Shown here in pieces: positions 22,387-34,016 of a stretch of 64,000 nucleotides of DNA. The notes beneath the pieces were generated by a model. That model saw nothing but the letters and a program-made list of their open reading frames with translations, was not told the DNA's origin and ran no database searches. A program made the position numbers and the translations under genes. How positions within the stretch are numbered: position 1 is the first letter of the stretch; every line of letters begins with the position of its first letter. Origin of the DNA: Viola odorata (Eukaryota > Streptophyta > Magnoliopsida > Malpighiales > Violaceae); NCBI GenBank assembly GCA_963691705.1, contig OY829542.1, forward strand, positions 33,032,579-33,096,578. Reading direction: 5' to 3'.

Positions 22387-24411
22387 TCATTTTCTCTCAA
22401 TGCCACTCTCAGCACGCTTACTCTTTTCGTGCGAATGTTTACACTCGCCCTCTGCATGCTTGCTGTTTTCATGCGAATGATTACACTCTCCCTCTGCATG
22501 CTTGCTGTTTTCATGCGAATGTTTAAGGCTCACACACTCAGTGGTTCCCTCTATACTTTTCACACTCAAACCTTCTTTTTCTCTCGCAAGCTGTTTTGCA
22601 ATTTCATATTCAGCATGTGACTTAGCAAGCCATTGCTGATCCTCAAACACTGCAGCTTGTGTTAACGGTGCCAAGGTGAATTTCTGACCATCCTTAACCA
22701 ATTTGTAGAGGTTTCTCTTCCCATCATGATTCGCTTCGCGATCAAACTGCCATGGGCGTCCAAGGAGGATATGGCTTGCTTGCATCGGCACAACATCACA
22801 GAGAACCTCATCTTGGTATTTGCCGATACGAAACTTAACAAGTACCTGTTTGGTCACCTTAATACCGTTGTCATCCGTCATCCAGTGTAGACGATACGGT
22901 TTCGGATGCTTTACCGTCGGCAAGTCCAGCTTATGAACCATCAGCGCACTGGCACAGTTGGTGCAGCTTCCGTTGTCTATAATAATGGAACAGCCCTTGT
23001 GATCAATCACACCTCGGGTGTGGAACAGATTGGTCCGTTGCTCCTCATCACACACTTCATCTGTGGTCTGCACGCTCAGGTTCCGTCGGATGACAAGCAA
23101 CTGAACATGCTCACCTCTCTGACAGTCAATATCCGAATCGGTCTGACCGTTTTCCTCAGGTTCTGTTTTCTCCTGTTCATCATCCGATTCTTCCTCTCCA
23201 TTCGGCCGGATGATGAAGACTCTCTTATTCGGACACTCCGCTTTCTTGTGTCCTCGACCGTTGCATTTGAAACAAACAATTTCCTTAGTGGCTGGCCGAT
23301 CCACAGGTGGAGTGTAAGGTTTAGTAGTAGCCATTTTGGACGGGATAACGGCACTGGCGGGTGTCTTCGGAACGGTAGAAGCCGTTCTGTCTTCCTTATA
23401 CCAAGACGGCTTCTTCCACGGTGTCGATCCAGTAGACTTAGAAGAGCTCTTAGCTTTCCGATGCTTCTCAATCTTTTGAGCCATGTGAAGCATCTCCTCA
23501 AGAGTATTGTATTGCGTCAGCTCCAGGGCGTCGGCAATCTCTGCATTCAAACCAGCAATAAACCGAGCCATCGTTACCTCAGGTTCCTCAGTAATTTTTG
23601 CTTGAGCTAAAGCAATCTCCATCTCATTAAAGTAGGCACCAACTCCCTTGCTGCCCTGCTTCAAGGTTTGAAGCCGTTGATGAAGCTCACGGTGAAAGTG
23701 GGCAGGGACAAACCGTTGTCTCATCGCCTGTTTCATCTCAACCCAGTCATTAATCGGACCAGCATAAACAGCGGCTCTCTTCAGGTTGAGCTGCTCCCAC
23801 CAATGACTAGCATATCCACTGAATTCTACTGCTGCTAACTGGACCTTTTTACCCTCTGAATAATTGTGGCATAAGAAAATAGCATCTACTTTCCGTTCCC
23901 ATGTCAAGAAGGTATCAGGGTCGTCAGTACCCTCAAACGGAGGTATTTTTATTTTGATGCTGCTGAGATTAGCATCCAAACGGTCATCCTCTCGTTCTCT
24001 CCTACCATCACGACGGTCTCGTCTCTCTCTCCTCTGTCCATCCCTTGTATTTATCCAGCCTTCTCCCCCATCAGGTTCTCCTTCCAAATCAGAATGTGGT
24101 AATTGTGGACCACGTCTGGCAAGTCGCCTAGGAGGGACCAAAGCAAGATTACGCCGACGATGCACATCACGTGGTCGACGGGCGTTGTCATCTTCTTCGG
24201 ACAGATCAGTCAAACGGCCATCACGTTAGTTATTCGCGGCTATAGGAACTGGATTTATGGTACCTAACGCTTCCACCCTAGCCAGTCTTGCATCGGCAGT
24301 TAGCTGCCGCTCATTGGCAGTTACTTGCCGTTCATTCAATGTTCGGAGCTGTTCCGTCATGTTGGCTAGCACAGCCGTCAGATCGGGTTGTTGTACTCCC
24401 TCTTGAGACAT
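22387..24411 (-). pseudogene. CRM-like gag-protease, one internal stop
   Basis: A true ATG at 24411 opens 61 codons, coiled-coil-like with repeated ANERQ words. An in-frame TAA at 24226-24228 follows, then the frame continues for about 608 residues from about 24213 to a TGA at 22387. Arg-rich N-terminal sequence leads into the gag core (PPFEGTDDPDTFLTWERKVD; HWWEQL), a CCHC knuckle (CFKCNGRGHKKAEC, about residue 315) and a retropepsin-like part with IIIDNGSCTNCAS (Asp in place of the usual DSG/DTG context) and HILLGRPW. Near the C-terminus SHENSKHAEGEC-type 12-residue units repeat three times. Both stops keep the frame, so either is a single nonsense change or, for the TGA, a read-through site. 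Confidence 0.8.
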
Positions 24412-25307
24412 CTTTTACTTTTCCTGAAATTCACAACACCAAAGAAAACGTAAAATTGCACTAACCTAGCACTCCCTCATGTGTTTACTCTCGTGTTTAA
24501 TCACTCTAATAATCTCACAAATTCTCTCGAAAATCCCTGCAATGTTCAAGTGTTAGTGAGACTCAAGAATCCAAAGAAAAGCTTCCAAGAAGACTCTCAA
24601 AGAAAACTAGCACTGAAAAGAATGGTGACACTTGATATTTGAGTAATTGTAAGAACAACCAATCAAACAAATAGCAAGTAGAGTAGAAGGCAATTTCAAG
24701 GAATCAAGCAAGCTCAAATTGACTCGAACGGACTCAAACAAATTCAATATCAGTTATGATTGTAATATCCAATCGCAGTGCAATTTAATTCCTTGATAAA
24801 TCTGGTTTTTATGGAGCAAATACTTCTATATATTTTTGTATTTTCAGAATCGAATCCCTTTCTTTTCTTTGGGAATTTTCCCTGTGTTTTTTTTTTTTTT
24901 TTTTTTTTTACAGCAAAACACAATTTAGTGTTTTGATCAGAACTTTTTACTCTGAACTCCGAATCGACTGATTCTTTTTGATTCGGAAGCCCAACAGATT
25001 CAGCTTTCCAACGAAACCACAATCACCCAAATCGGACTTCAGTTGCTATATATATAAATATAAATTCGACAACTGATACTGAACAGAATTTTCCCATGTA
25101 TTTCGTGACCTTCTTGTGGGTAGAAAACGCAAGTAATTTAGCGAATTTCAACACAACAGACTGGAACGAAACACAACCAATTGTATTCAAGTAACTAACC
25201 AAGCACAGCAAAGAAATCGGTTTTAGAATGGAGTAGAAAGAGAATACCGATTTCAACAAAGAAAACTTGAAACAATTGAAGATACTTACCAATCTTTGAA
25301 CGCCTTA

Positions 25308-25320
25308 AGCTCCGCTACCA
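25308..25320 (-). other. Primer binding site of the CRM-like element
   Basis: On the minus strand TGGTAGCGGAGC follows the 5' LTR after two bases. It resembles, but differs from, the common initiator-Met site TGGTATCAGAGC. The unrelated copia element at 27362 has the same first eleven bases. Confidence 0.6.
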
Positions 25321-25322
25321 AC

Positions 25323-26232
25323 TGATACGATCCTGGCTCCTTAGGATGCGTAGCACCAAATTTGATCTTTGTTCAAAAACGGATTTCCTGCGGAAATAGA
25401 TAACTCGACAAGTACGAGCTTAGACCACTTAGCTAACCTGTGCTAAGAGCCCTAATCGATTTCAAGTCAAGGGTCTTGAATCGGGTTCTTAGGACTAGAC
25501 TCAACAATGTGAGAATCACACTAAGATAAACGACACAATAATACAATTCCAAGATTTACTTGTATACGACTCAAGTATTGCGGACTCAAGAAGAACAAGG
25601 TTCAACCGACTTGAACAAGGGGCGGAGATTGAAGAGAATATCTCAATTTATCAAATAACAGCCAACCTAATAAGGAGGCAAAGTAGTTCCTTATATAGGT
25701 TACAATCAAACCCTAAAAGCAAACCTAATAGGAATAGAAGTAGGACTTCTAAAATAGGAAGATAGCTTAACTAATTAAACTGTTTAATTAACTAATTTAA
25801 GCTTAAAGTAATTTAAAGTCAACAACTTAAATCTTCAGTCAACGCGCCAGCTTCTGGACACGCGAAACGGGCAGGAGCCGTTTTGAACAATCGGCACGCG
25901 CGACAGATGAGTGAATCGGCAACGGCTGAGTGAAATGGGCAGATGCCGATTTCGTGAGAACAGTCAGAGCCGTTTTGAACGAATCGGACAAGAGCCGTTT
26001 TGTGACAAACGGTCAAGTGTTGTTTCTAGCAGAATCATCATCGGCTATTGTGAATGTAAGGAGATTCACAACTCTAGGGGTTTTCTCTCGAAGTGCAGCT
26101 TCCTCACTTGACATCTCACATTCCAGCTCCTTGTGAATGAGAGATGACAATCGGTCTTGAAGCTTTCTTGCTCTGGCTCGAGTCATTGGACCAGCTGGTG
26201 GTAACGGTAGTTGGATGCGTGGATTCGCATCA
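25323..26232 (-). repeat. 5' LTR of the CRM-like element
   Basis: 910 bp, matching 18646-19555. It is flanked outside by the target duplication CTTAG. The AACGG-rich block is at about 25864-26014. A poly-T run lies in the leader downstream (about 24887-24909 on the plus strand). Confidence 0.9.
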
Positions 26233-26237
26233 CTTAG

Positions 26238-27036
26238 GCACCAGGACCAGATTAGCCAACCAAGTTGGATACTAAACTTCCCTAACAAATCCTGCTTCTA
26301 GCAGCCTCGCTACTTCCTAGTTGATAGCTTCCGCTTTCTCCCTAGAAAAGACGTGGCACTTCTGTTGAACAGGAGAAACATCCAGACTAACGTTGAGATG
26401 GTGTTCTGCTACTTCCCTGGGAATGTCCGGCATGTCCGTCGGCTTCCATGCGAACTCTCCCTTGCCTTTATTTAACAATTGTGCTAGCTGAGTAGATTCA
26501 TCCGGGCTCAACATTTCACTCACGAGGAAATTTACCTCTGGAATATCCTTCGCATGAACTGGTATCATTTTTTCTACCGGTTGTGCGCGCCTCTCTTCTC
26601 GATACTCAAAAGGATATGTGGCGACACATACGTACCGATCATAGACTCCCTATATCATCACCAAATAACATTCCGCAGCTAACTTCTGGTCTCCTTTGAT
26701 AGCCACCACACCATCCCACGAGGGATATTTTAACTTCAAATGTTTTTGAGAGACGGCCCCAAAGCGATTCAGATAGAGTCGTCCTAGAATAACATTATAA
26801 GGCAAATTAATATCTACCACCATGAACAACATCTCTTCTTGCCTTTTGGACTGATCCTCTCGAAAGTAGACAGGAAGAAACGTAATGCCCACAATAGGAA
26901 TGGGAACTCCGTCAACGCCAATGATTGGCTTGATGCATGGTATTAATTCAAGATCAGGCCTTTTCAGGTATTTGTATGCTTCCATAGAGAACAAATTGAC
27001 TGCACTACCGTTGTCAATGATAGTTCTCCTGATTCC
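26238..27036 (-). pseudogene. Tat protease (C-terminal part) and RT N-terminus
   Basis: The minus strand from the copia insertion site reads IIDNGSAVNLFSMEAYKYL, the retropepsin-like active-site region of Tat elements with Asn after Asp. Then comes LPYNVILGRLYLNRFGAV and GDQKLAAECYL. After a stop, 26568-26317 gives the protease-RT linker (LSPDESTQLAQLLNKGKGEFAW; MPDIPREVAEHHLNV), and after two more stops YPTWLANLVLVPK up to the CRM-like insertion. The enzyme is inactive in this copy. Confidence 0.75.
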
Positions 27037-27361
27037 TGTTGATTATTGACTATCATAGCTGTAAAGTGAATGGGTTGATTATTGACTACCACATATCTTC
27101 ACAAACCATGTTACTATAGAATCGTTGAAGATATGCAATATCTCTGCATGCGCATGCAGAGGCTTCATAAGTCCAAGACATGCATATCTTAGACTCAATA
27201 CATTAACCATACAATTAGTTGTATAAATACCCCCTTGTAAGAATTGTATGAATCAAGCAGATCAAAGCAATAAATATTCTCTCCCTCTTTCTTTCATTTC
27301 ACTTGCTTCTACTATTCATGCATGTTTACTATTCATTAAATACCAACTAATATTTTCTACT
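27037..27361 (+). repeat. 5' LTR of the copia element
   Basis: It runs from TGTTGATTATTGACTA to TTTTCTACT. The end is CT rather than CA, fixed by comparison with the 3' copy and by the target duplication. The primer site TGGTAGCGGAGAC starts at 27362, directly after it. Confidence 0.85.
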
Positions 27362-27398
27362 TGGTAGCGGAGACAATCAAAAAAATAAGTAAATCATC

Positions 27399-28740
27399 AT
27401 GAGCAAATCTGAATCTGAAAGCTCTGGTGTAAAATCTGCTCTGATTATTTTGCAACCCGAAACCTCTTCCTTCAACCCCGGGATCATCCTTGATGAAACA
27501 AACTATGATGTTTGGTCCCAGATGGTCGAGATGTTAATTGCTAAAAAGGAGAAACTTTCCTTCATCCGTGGTAGTACTTTGTTACCTACTGAATAGGATA
27601 ATGGATACGAAAAATGGTATGCAGAAAATCAAAAGGTCAAGAGATGGTTGTTGATGTCAATATCCCCAACTATCATGAAGCGGTACATCCATGTATCTAC
27701 TGCCCGGGAGATCTGGAGAGCTCTGTCTACAACCTTCTATGATAGAGCAGACGAATTATAGGTGTATACCCTCAACCAACGAGCTTTTTCGGCCAAACAA
27801 AATCGTCGAGAACTCTCTATTTTTTATGGCTAGCTAGTTGAAATCTTCAATGAACTTGATCACCGTGATAATATGATTATGGAAAGTGCAAAAGATGTTG
27901 AGTTGTACCATAAATCAATTCAACGGTTGAGGGTACACATATTTCTAGCAGGTTTGGATGGTGGATTCGAACAGGCGTATGGAGATATCTTAACAAAGGA
28001 TCCAATTCCTGAATTAGAGGAATGTTACTCCTTGATCTGTCATGAGACCACTTGAAAAACAATGATGAATAGAGAACCCGAGAAAGGTGAAGCTTCCGCT
28101 CTTATCAGTCGCAATCCTCACGCCAAGGTTCAAGGAAGGTCCAACAAACCTATTTACAAATGTACACACTGCAACCAGATAGCCCATTCGAAGGAATGCT
28201 ACTATCATCTGGTGGGATACCCTGAATGGTGGGATCATAGCCGTGATCCACGAAAGAAGAAGGAAAATCACGCATCCACCATTGCAGCAGTTACAACGCC
28301 AGATGAAGTTGCCTCAAGTGATGCTGCATCCGCACTTGTAACCATGACAAGTAATAGTGGTAATCATGGTAAGGCTTTAAATATCCACAACACTATTTCG
28401 AGTGATACATGGATAATTGATTCTGGTGCCTCCGATCATATGACAACTGATTCTAGCCATGTTAAATCCATAAAACAGTCCTCACAAAAATTGGTATCTA
28501 CTATTGATGGTAACTTAACCCCAGTTGTTGGGGAAGGGCCCATATCTCTTACTAAAACCTTGAATCTAGACTTAGTTCTAGTAGTACCATCCTTAAATTA
28601 TAATCTCTTATTTGTGTCTCAAATAACAGTTGCTTTATATTGTGTGGTAATTTTTTGGCCTGACTCAGTTCTGAAGAAGAGATGTATTTTTCAGCTGCAG
28701 AACTTCAAGGGGGGCAACATCAACTAGAAGTTCTGAACTT
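27399..28740 (+). pseudogene. Copia gag and protease, broken
   Basis: The first frame (27399-27596) has the copia gag start with NYDVWSQMVEMLIAKKEKLSFI, then a stop. After frame changes, 28062-28727 carries the zinc knuckle CTHCNQIAHSKECYYHLVGYPEWW and the protease site TWIIDSGASDHMT. It stops where the GAG-pre-integrase domain should begin. At least three stops or shifts are present between 27596 and 28062. Confidence 0.8.
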
Positions 28741-31590
28741 AAAATATGATGATGAGTATGATAACACTCGTATATTGGTGCGAAACCAAGCTGAAGATGA
28801 TTACAATAAAGCTGGTCATAATGAAAACTCATAGGGTTATAATGATAATAAAGAGGGAAGTTACAACGATAGTACTGATTAGATCGCAAATGATGACATT
28901 GTTGGTTCATCATCAACTACTGATGCATCTTCTCCTACACCACACCACTCACCTGCTGAAGTTTTCCATGAATATGAGTTACGACAATTACCACCACGAC
29001 ACACTAGAGGTATTCCTAAACCCACATATGAACCTGAGCTCTCTAGTAAAGCTAGATACCCTATGAGCCACTATATGTCTAACCATCGGTTGTCTGAAGT
29101 AAACATGTCCTTTGTGAATCAATTATCTTTTGTATCTATTCCTAATAGTGTGTAGAAAGCCTTAGGGTATCCAAGATGAAAGGCAACCATGAATGAGGAA
29201 ATGAAATCCCTGCAGAAAAATGACACTTGGGATCATGTTGATTGTCCACTTGAAAAAAGGACAGTTGGATGTAGATAGGTTTACTCTATGAAGTACAAAG
29301 CTGATGGAACCATCGAACGGTTCAAGGCTAGGTTGGTGGCAAAAGGGTACACTCAAACGTATGGAATTGATTATACCGATACATTTGCACCAGTGGCAAA
29401 GATCAATACTTTCCGAGTTCTACTAACTCTAGCTATAAACCTAGAATGGCCCTTACAACAATTTGATGTAAAGAATACGTTTCTTCATGGTGAACTGACA
29501 GAAGAAGTGCATATGGATCTTCCACCAGGCTGTGTGGTATCTGAACATCAACAACAAAAGATGTGCAGGTTGAAGAAATCATTGTATGGGCTTAAACAAT
29601 ACCCAAGAGCTTGGTTTGGGAGATTTATAAAAGCCATGAAGGAATTTGGCTATTGTCAAAGCAATGCAGATCACACGTTGTTCCTAAAGAAAGGACAAGA
29701 TAATATAACTGCACTCATCGTATACGTTGATGACATGGTAGTGACTGGAAATGATCCTGAAGAAAGAAGAGCATTGTAAAACTACCTGTCTACTGAATTT
29801 GAAATGAAAGATCTTGGTTCACTAAAGTACTTCCTTGGAATTGAAGTGTCTAGATCCTTGATGCGAATCCACGCATCCAACTACCGTTACCACCAGCTGG
29901 TCCAATGACTCGAGCCAGAGCTAGAAAGCTTCAAGACCGTTTGTCATCTCTCATTCACAAGGAGCTGGAATGTGAGAGGACAAGTGAGGAAGCTGCACTT
30001 AGAGAGAAGACACCAAGAGTTGTGAATCTCCTTACATTCACAATGACCGAAGATGATTCTGCCAGAAACGGCACTTGACCGTTTGTCACCAAAACGGCTC
30101 TTGTTCGATTCGTTCAAAACGGCTCTTGTCCGTTTCGCTTAAATCGGCACTTGACCGTTTCACTCAGCCATTGCCGTTTCACTCATCTGTCTCGCGTGCC
30201 GATTGCTCAAAACGGCTCCTGCCCGTTTCGCGTGTCCAGAAGCGCGCGTTGACTGAAGTTCAAGTTGTTGACTTTAATTATTTTAGCTTAATTAGTTAAT
30301 TAGACAGTTTTAATTAGTTAAGTTATCTTCCTATTTTGGAAGTCCTACTTCTATTCCTATTTGGTTTACTATTAGGGTTTGTTTGTAACCTATATAAGGA
30401 ACCACTTGGCTACTTTATTAAGTTGGCTGTTATTTGATAAATTGAGTTAATCTCTTCAATCTCCGCCCCTTGTTCAAGTTGGTTGAACCTTGTTCTTCTT
30501 GAGTCCGCAATACTTGAGTCGTATACAAGTAAATCTTGGAATTGCATTATTGTGTCGTTTATCTTAGTGTGATTCTCACATTGTTGAGTCTAGTCCTAAG
30601 AACTCGATTCAAGACCCTTGACTTGAAATCGATTAGGGCTCTTAGCACAGGTTAGCTAAGTGGTCTAAGCTCGTACTCGTCGAGTTATCTATTTCCGCAG
30701 GAAATCCGTCTTTGAACAAAGATCAAAATTGGTGCTACGCATCCTAAGGAACCGGGATCGTATCAATCCTCCAAAGGTATATCTCTATCACAACAGAAAT
30801 ATACTTTGGATTTGCTACATGAAACTGGTATGTCAGCATGTCAGCCAGCTGAAATACCCATGGAAGAAGGCTTGAAGGTGTCAGTTGAATCTAATCAAAT
30901 CCTTGTAAATAAAGGGCAATACCGGAGACTGGTTGGGAGATTGATGTACTTGGCACACACTCGGCCAGATCTCGCCTATGCATTGAGTATTGTCAGTCAG
31001 TTTATGCATAATCCTGGAGAATAACACATGAAGGCAGTTATGCGTATTCTAAGGTACCTCAAATCTGCACCAAGAAAAGGAATTTTGTTCACTAAGAATT
31101 TCGATTGTCATAGTGTGGTTGTGTATACTGATGCAGATTGGGCTGGATCGATTGACGATAGACCATCCACCTCAGGGTACTTTACCTTTATAGGAGGTAA
31201 CCTCGTGACATGGAGAAGCAAGAAGCAAAACGTGGTTGCCCGATCCAGTGCAGAAGCTGAATACAGAGGCATGGCCCTTGGATTATGTGAAGCATTATGG
31301 TTGAAATATCTCTTGATAGATCTGGGATTCCCACCTCTAAAACCGATTGAGTTGTATTGTGATAATAAGGTTGCCCATGACATTGCACACAATCTCGTCC
31401 AGCATGATCGAACAAAACACGTAGAAGTAGACTGTTTCTTCATCAAAGAGAAGTTGGATGAAAAGACACTTGAACTGCCTAGTATTCGATCAGAAGATTA
31501 GTTAGCTGACATCCTTACCAAGGCAGTTTCAAGTCAGGTATTTTCGAAGACCATTTGCAAGTTGGGCATATGGGATATCTATGCACCAAC
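28741..31590 (+). pseudogene. Copia RT and RNase H, broken, split by a solo LTR
   Basis: After a linker with stops, 29288-29779 encodes RT: YKADGTIERFKARLVAKGYT, TFAPVAKI, QFDVKNTFLHGEL and the catalytic YVDDMVVTG. The frame is cut at 29858 by a CRM-like solo LTR and resumes at 30771 with SLSQQKYTLDLLHETGMS. RNase H follows at 31028-31501 with YTDADWAGS, RSSAEAEYRGMA, CDNKVA and HVEVDCFFIKEK. A GGGGGA polypurine tract precedes the 3' LTR at 31593-31601. No integrase domain was found anywhere in the element. Confidence 0.85.
29859..30765 (+). repeat. Solo CRM-like LTR inside the copia element
   Basis: 907 bp with TGATGCGAATCC at its start and CGGGATCGTATCA at its end, in the opposite direction to the CRM-like element at 18646-26232. 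A perfect target duplication ATCCT flanks it (29854-29858 and 30766-30770). It keeps the open reading frame for the pol tail, starting DANPRIQLPLPP and ending DDSARNGT, and the AACGG-rich block (about 30062-30235). The internal region was lost, most simply by LTR-LTR recombination. Confidence 0.9.
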
Positions 31591-31601
31591 TTGAGGGGGA
31601 G

Positions 31602-31926
31602 TGTTGATTATTGACTATAATAGCTGTAAAGTGAATGGGTTGATTATTGACTACCACATATCTTCACCAACCATGTAACTGTAGAATTGTTGAAGATATG
31701 CAATATCTCTGCATGCACATACAGAGGCTTCATAAGTCTAAGATATGCATATCTTGGAGTCAAGACATTAACAATACAATTAATTGTATAAATACCCCCT
31801 TGTAAGAATTGTATGAATCAAGCAGATCAAAGCAATAAATATTCTCTCCCTCTTTCTTTTGTTTCACTTGCTTCTACTATTCATGCATGTTTACTATTCA
31901 TTAAATACCAACTAATATTTTCTACT
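31602..31926 (+). repeat. 3' LTR of the copia element
   Basis: The copy of 27037-27361, preceded by a GGGGGA polypurine tract and followed by the target duplication ATTCC. Confidence 0.9.
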
Positions 31927-31931
31927 ATTCC

Positions 31932-32234
31932 ATGGCTGCCGATAATGGGTGTAACCACCAAGGCATCATTGTGGGGTAAACTGACACCTTTCTCATCTTC
32001 CTCAGAGAAAGACAATACCATCCGGTCTAAGGCATTAATTCCGTGGGTAGTTGGATCAAACTCCTCGAGCTTCCGTTTGCCTTTAGTCGCCACCTTAATA
32101 TTAGAAGAAACATCAAGGGATTGAGCGCCTCCCGCGATGATATTAATCATGGGGATATCTTTAGTTAAAACCATCTCTTCTTCCCTGGGCCTATCACTCG
32201 TCCTTCGACCGTCTTGGAAAGTAGGAGGCCTAGG
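31932..32234 (-). pseudogene. Tat protease, N-terminal part
   Basis: The minus-strand frame contains ISFSEEDEKGVSLPHNDALVVTPI-like sequence, the segment that in Tat elements directly precedes the protease active site. The active site itself continues across the copia insertion at 27036. It connects upstream to gag at 32235. Confidence 0.65.
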
Positions 32235-33924
32235 CTATGGAACCGCAAGCATACGACTCCCTTGAGGCGTGATGGCCCGCCCTCTAGCCTTAGTGGTGAA
32301 TTCTCCCAAGTATCCTTCCTCGACTAGCTGTTTGATGGCGATCTTTAATTGTCGGCACAAGTCCGTAGGATGGCCTTTTGCCTGATGGAAGCGACAAAAG
32401 GTTTCCGGTCGTGCTCCCATAACAATCCCATGTGGTGGCGGCAATGGATACCGGATGGGTAATTTTCGTTGTTGAACGATAGCTAGGATCTCTGCACGTG
32501 GGAGGACGAACGAGGGCAAATCGGGATCGGAAAATCTTTCCCTGGGCGGATCTGTTGTGCGGGATACTAGAAAACTCAGTTGTCTTCCCTCGGAAAAACC
32601 TCCTTTTTGGCGACCAGAACTTCTCGCATTATAGTCCCTCTGTGGTATACTATCAATAAAAGGTTTAACTTCTACGGGTACTCTTGTTGGGGGATTGTAA
32701 GTGACTTTAGGACCGCGAGTGCTAGCACTGCGTTCTCCCTCTTCCATTTTAGCGTAATTATGCGCTTTGTTGCGCAAAGCATCCGTGGTGGTTGGAGGAT
32801 CAACCATTAACATATCTTTCAGTTTCCCATACCCGCAATTGCACTTTAACGCTTCAACAGTGAAATCCGTATTGGCATCAGGTGTTAACGACATCTCTAA
32901 ATCAAAACGGGACAAGTAGTCCTTCAAAGATTCCTGAGGCTTTCTGTGAATATCAAATAAGGCAGCAGCTGACTTCGCTATTGGGATGACTGTGCTGAAC
33001 CTGCTACGAAACGTATCTTCTAGTTGGGAAAAACTATCAATGGACCCTAGTGGGAGCCTCTCGACCCATAGTCGGGCTACGCCAGATAGAGACATTACAA
33101 AATTTTGACATAAAGCAACATCATTATCCGTTTGAAGTGGGACACGGGGTCTGTGGTACTGTCATAAGACTCCGTCGGGATTTTGATGCGACGACTGACT
33201 TTGTGCTGCCTGACCCGAAGGCTTAATGGGTGTTGAGCATCAATATCTTTCTTCTTCTGGGAATCACGTCGTCTTTCTCGTCGTGATGATTTGCTTCTAT
33301 GTCAAGTGTGTCTCGTAGGAAAGCAAGATCGAGGTGATCTGCTTCTGTATCGGGAAATGCTAAGCCGCCTACTCTGCTGTGGCGAGTCGTCCGTCCAGAT
33401 GTCATGATTGATTTCTTGCGTATTATTGAGATATCCCTCCATAGCTGTTGGAATGACATTTCCTCCCGGTATACGAGGAGTAGGGGAATCTGCTCGTCCG
33501 TGGGCGGAATGATAACTTGCAGCATGAACACCGGAACTTCCAAAGGTCGACTTGTAACGATTGGAGCTGTAAATATTGGGGGTGGAACTGACGCAAATCC
33601 CCCAGCCCCAAGATGTGGCGCTAAACTAGTAATTTTGGCAGTCAGAGACTCCACTTGCGCACGAAGGAAAGTGATGGTATCAGCTGAAGAGTTTGTCAAA
33701 ACAACAGAGCTTGGTCCTCCAATCTGCAGGGGAGAAGAACCCCCAACAAAAGATGAAGAAACAGGAAAATCCATGGGAGCGTCTGTGAAAGAAGTCATTT
33801 GAGTTGTAGCTACGGTGTGAGTTTCAGGTACTACTCCAGTTGACAATGAGGTCCAGAATTCTCTTGGGAAAGAATAGGCTCTTGTGAAAGTTTGAAAAGG
33901 TGTGAAGTCTTGATTGGACGTCAT
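32235..33924 (-). pseudogene. Tat gag, frameshifted
   Basis: Two open blocks, 33924-33223 (233 residues) and 33095-32235 (286 residues), are separated by a frameshifted stretch. The first is Ser/Thr/Pro-rich, as in Tat gag N-termini. The second has the retrotransposon gag core (GVARLWVERLPLGSIDSF; LEDTFRSRFS; LKDYLSRF) and the Tat-specific C-terminal motif FCRFHQAKGHPTDLCRQLK near residue 240, with the downstream LVEEGYLGEF. It begins about 90 bp after the 5' LTR. It is non-functional in this copy. Confidence 0.75.
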
Positions 33925-33997
33925 AACTCAGTGAAATGCCCAAAATATAAGAGGAGAGCTTGACTATTAAGGAAAATCACTTAAAAAATGACCAAAC

Positions 33998-34016
33998 CTC
34001 TCAATGAAAGCACCAT
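33998..34016 (-). other. Tat primer region after the 5' LTR
   Basis: On the minus strand TGGTGCTTTCATTGAG follows the LTR end after one base. This phrase is common directly after the 5' LTR of Tat-lineage elements (family knowledge). It fixes the LTR boundary at 34017. Confidence 0.55.

Larger units (their letters stand above)
18646..26232 (-). mobile_element. CRM-like chromovirus (Ty3/gypsy), full length with both LTRs
   Basis: The element is 7587 bp, bounded by 910-bp LTRs and a perfect 5-bp target duplication CTTAG (18641-18645 and 26233-26237). It sits in the Tat RT gene. The LTRs differ at about four of 910 positions by eye, so insertion was recent. Two points match CRM (centromeric) elements: the polypurine tract lies inside the pol reading frame, and the last ~73 codons of pol are encoded by the 3' LTR. 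Gag-protease and pol are in one frame, but two stops (24226-24228 and 22387-22389) interrupt it. The CRM assignment rests on architecture and motif memory. Confidence 0.85.
27037..31926 (+). mobile_element. Ty1/copia element lacking integrase, with nested solo LTR
   Basis: Two 325-bp LTRs (27037-27361 and 31602-31926) are flanked by the target duplication ATTCC (27032-27036 and 31927-31931). The element sits in the Tat protease gene, opposite in direction. Without the nested CRM-like solo LTR it is about 3.98 kb, shorter than a complete copia element, because the pre-integrase and integrase regions are missing. LTRs differ at about 16 of 325 positions by eye, making it clearly older than the CRM-like insertion at 18646-26232. 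Gag and pol remnants contain stops. Confidence 0.9.

Noticed and set aside
24880..24912. Poly-T run as a terminator or LINE tail
   Set aside because: It lies in the CRM-like leader and is a simple homopolymer; no LINE coding sequence is nearby.
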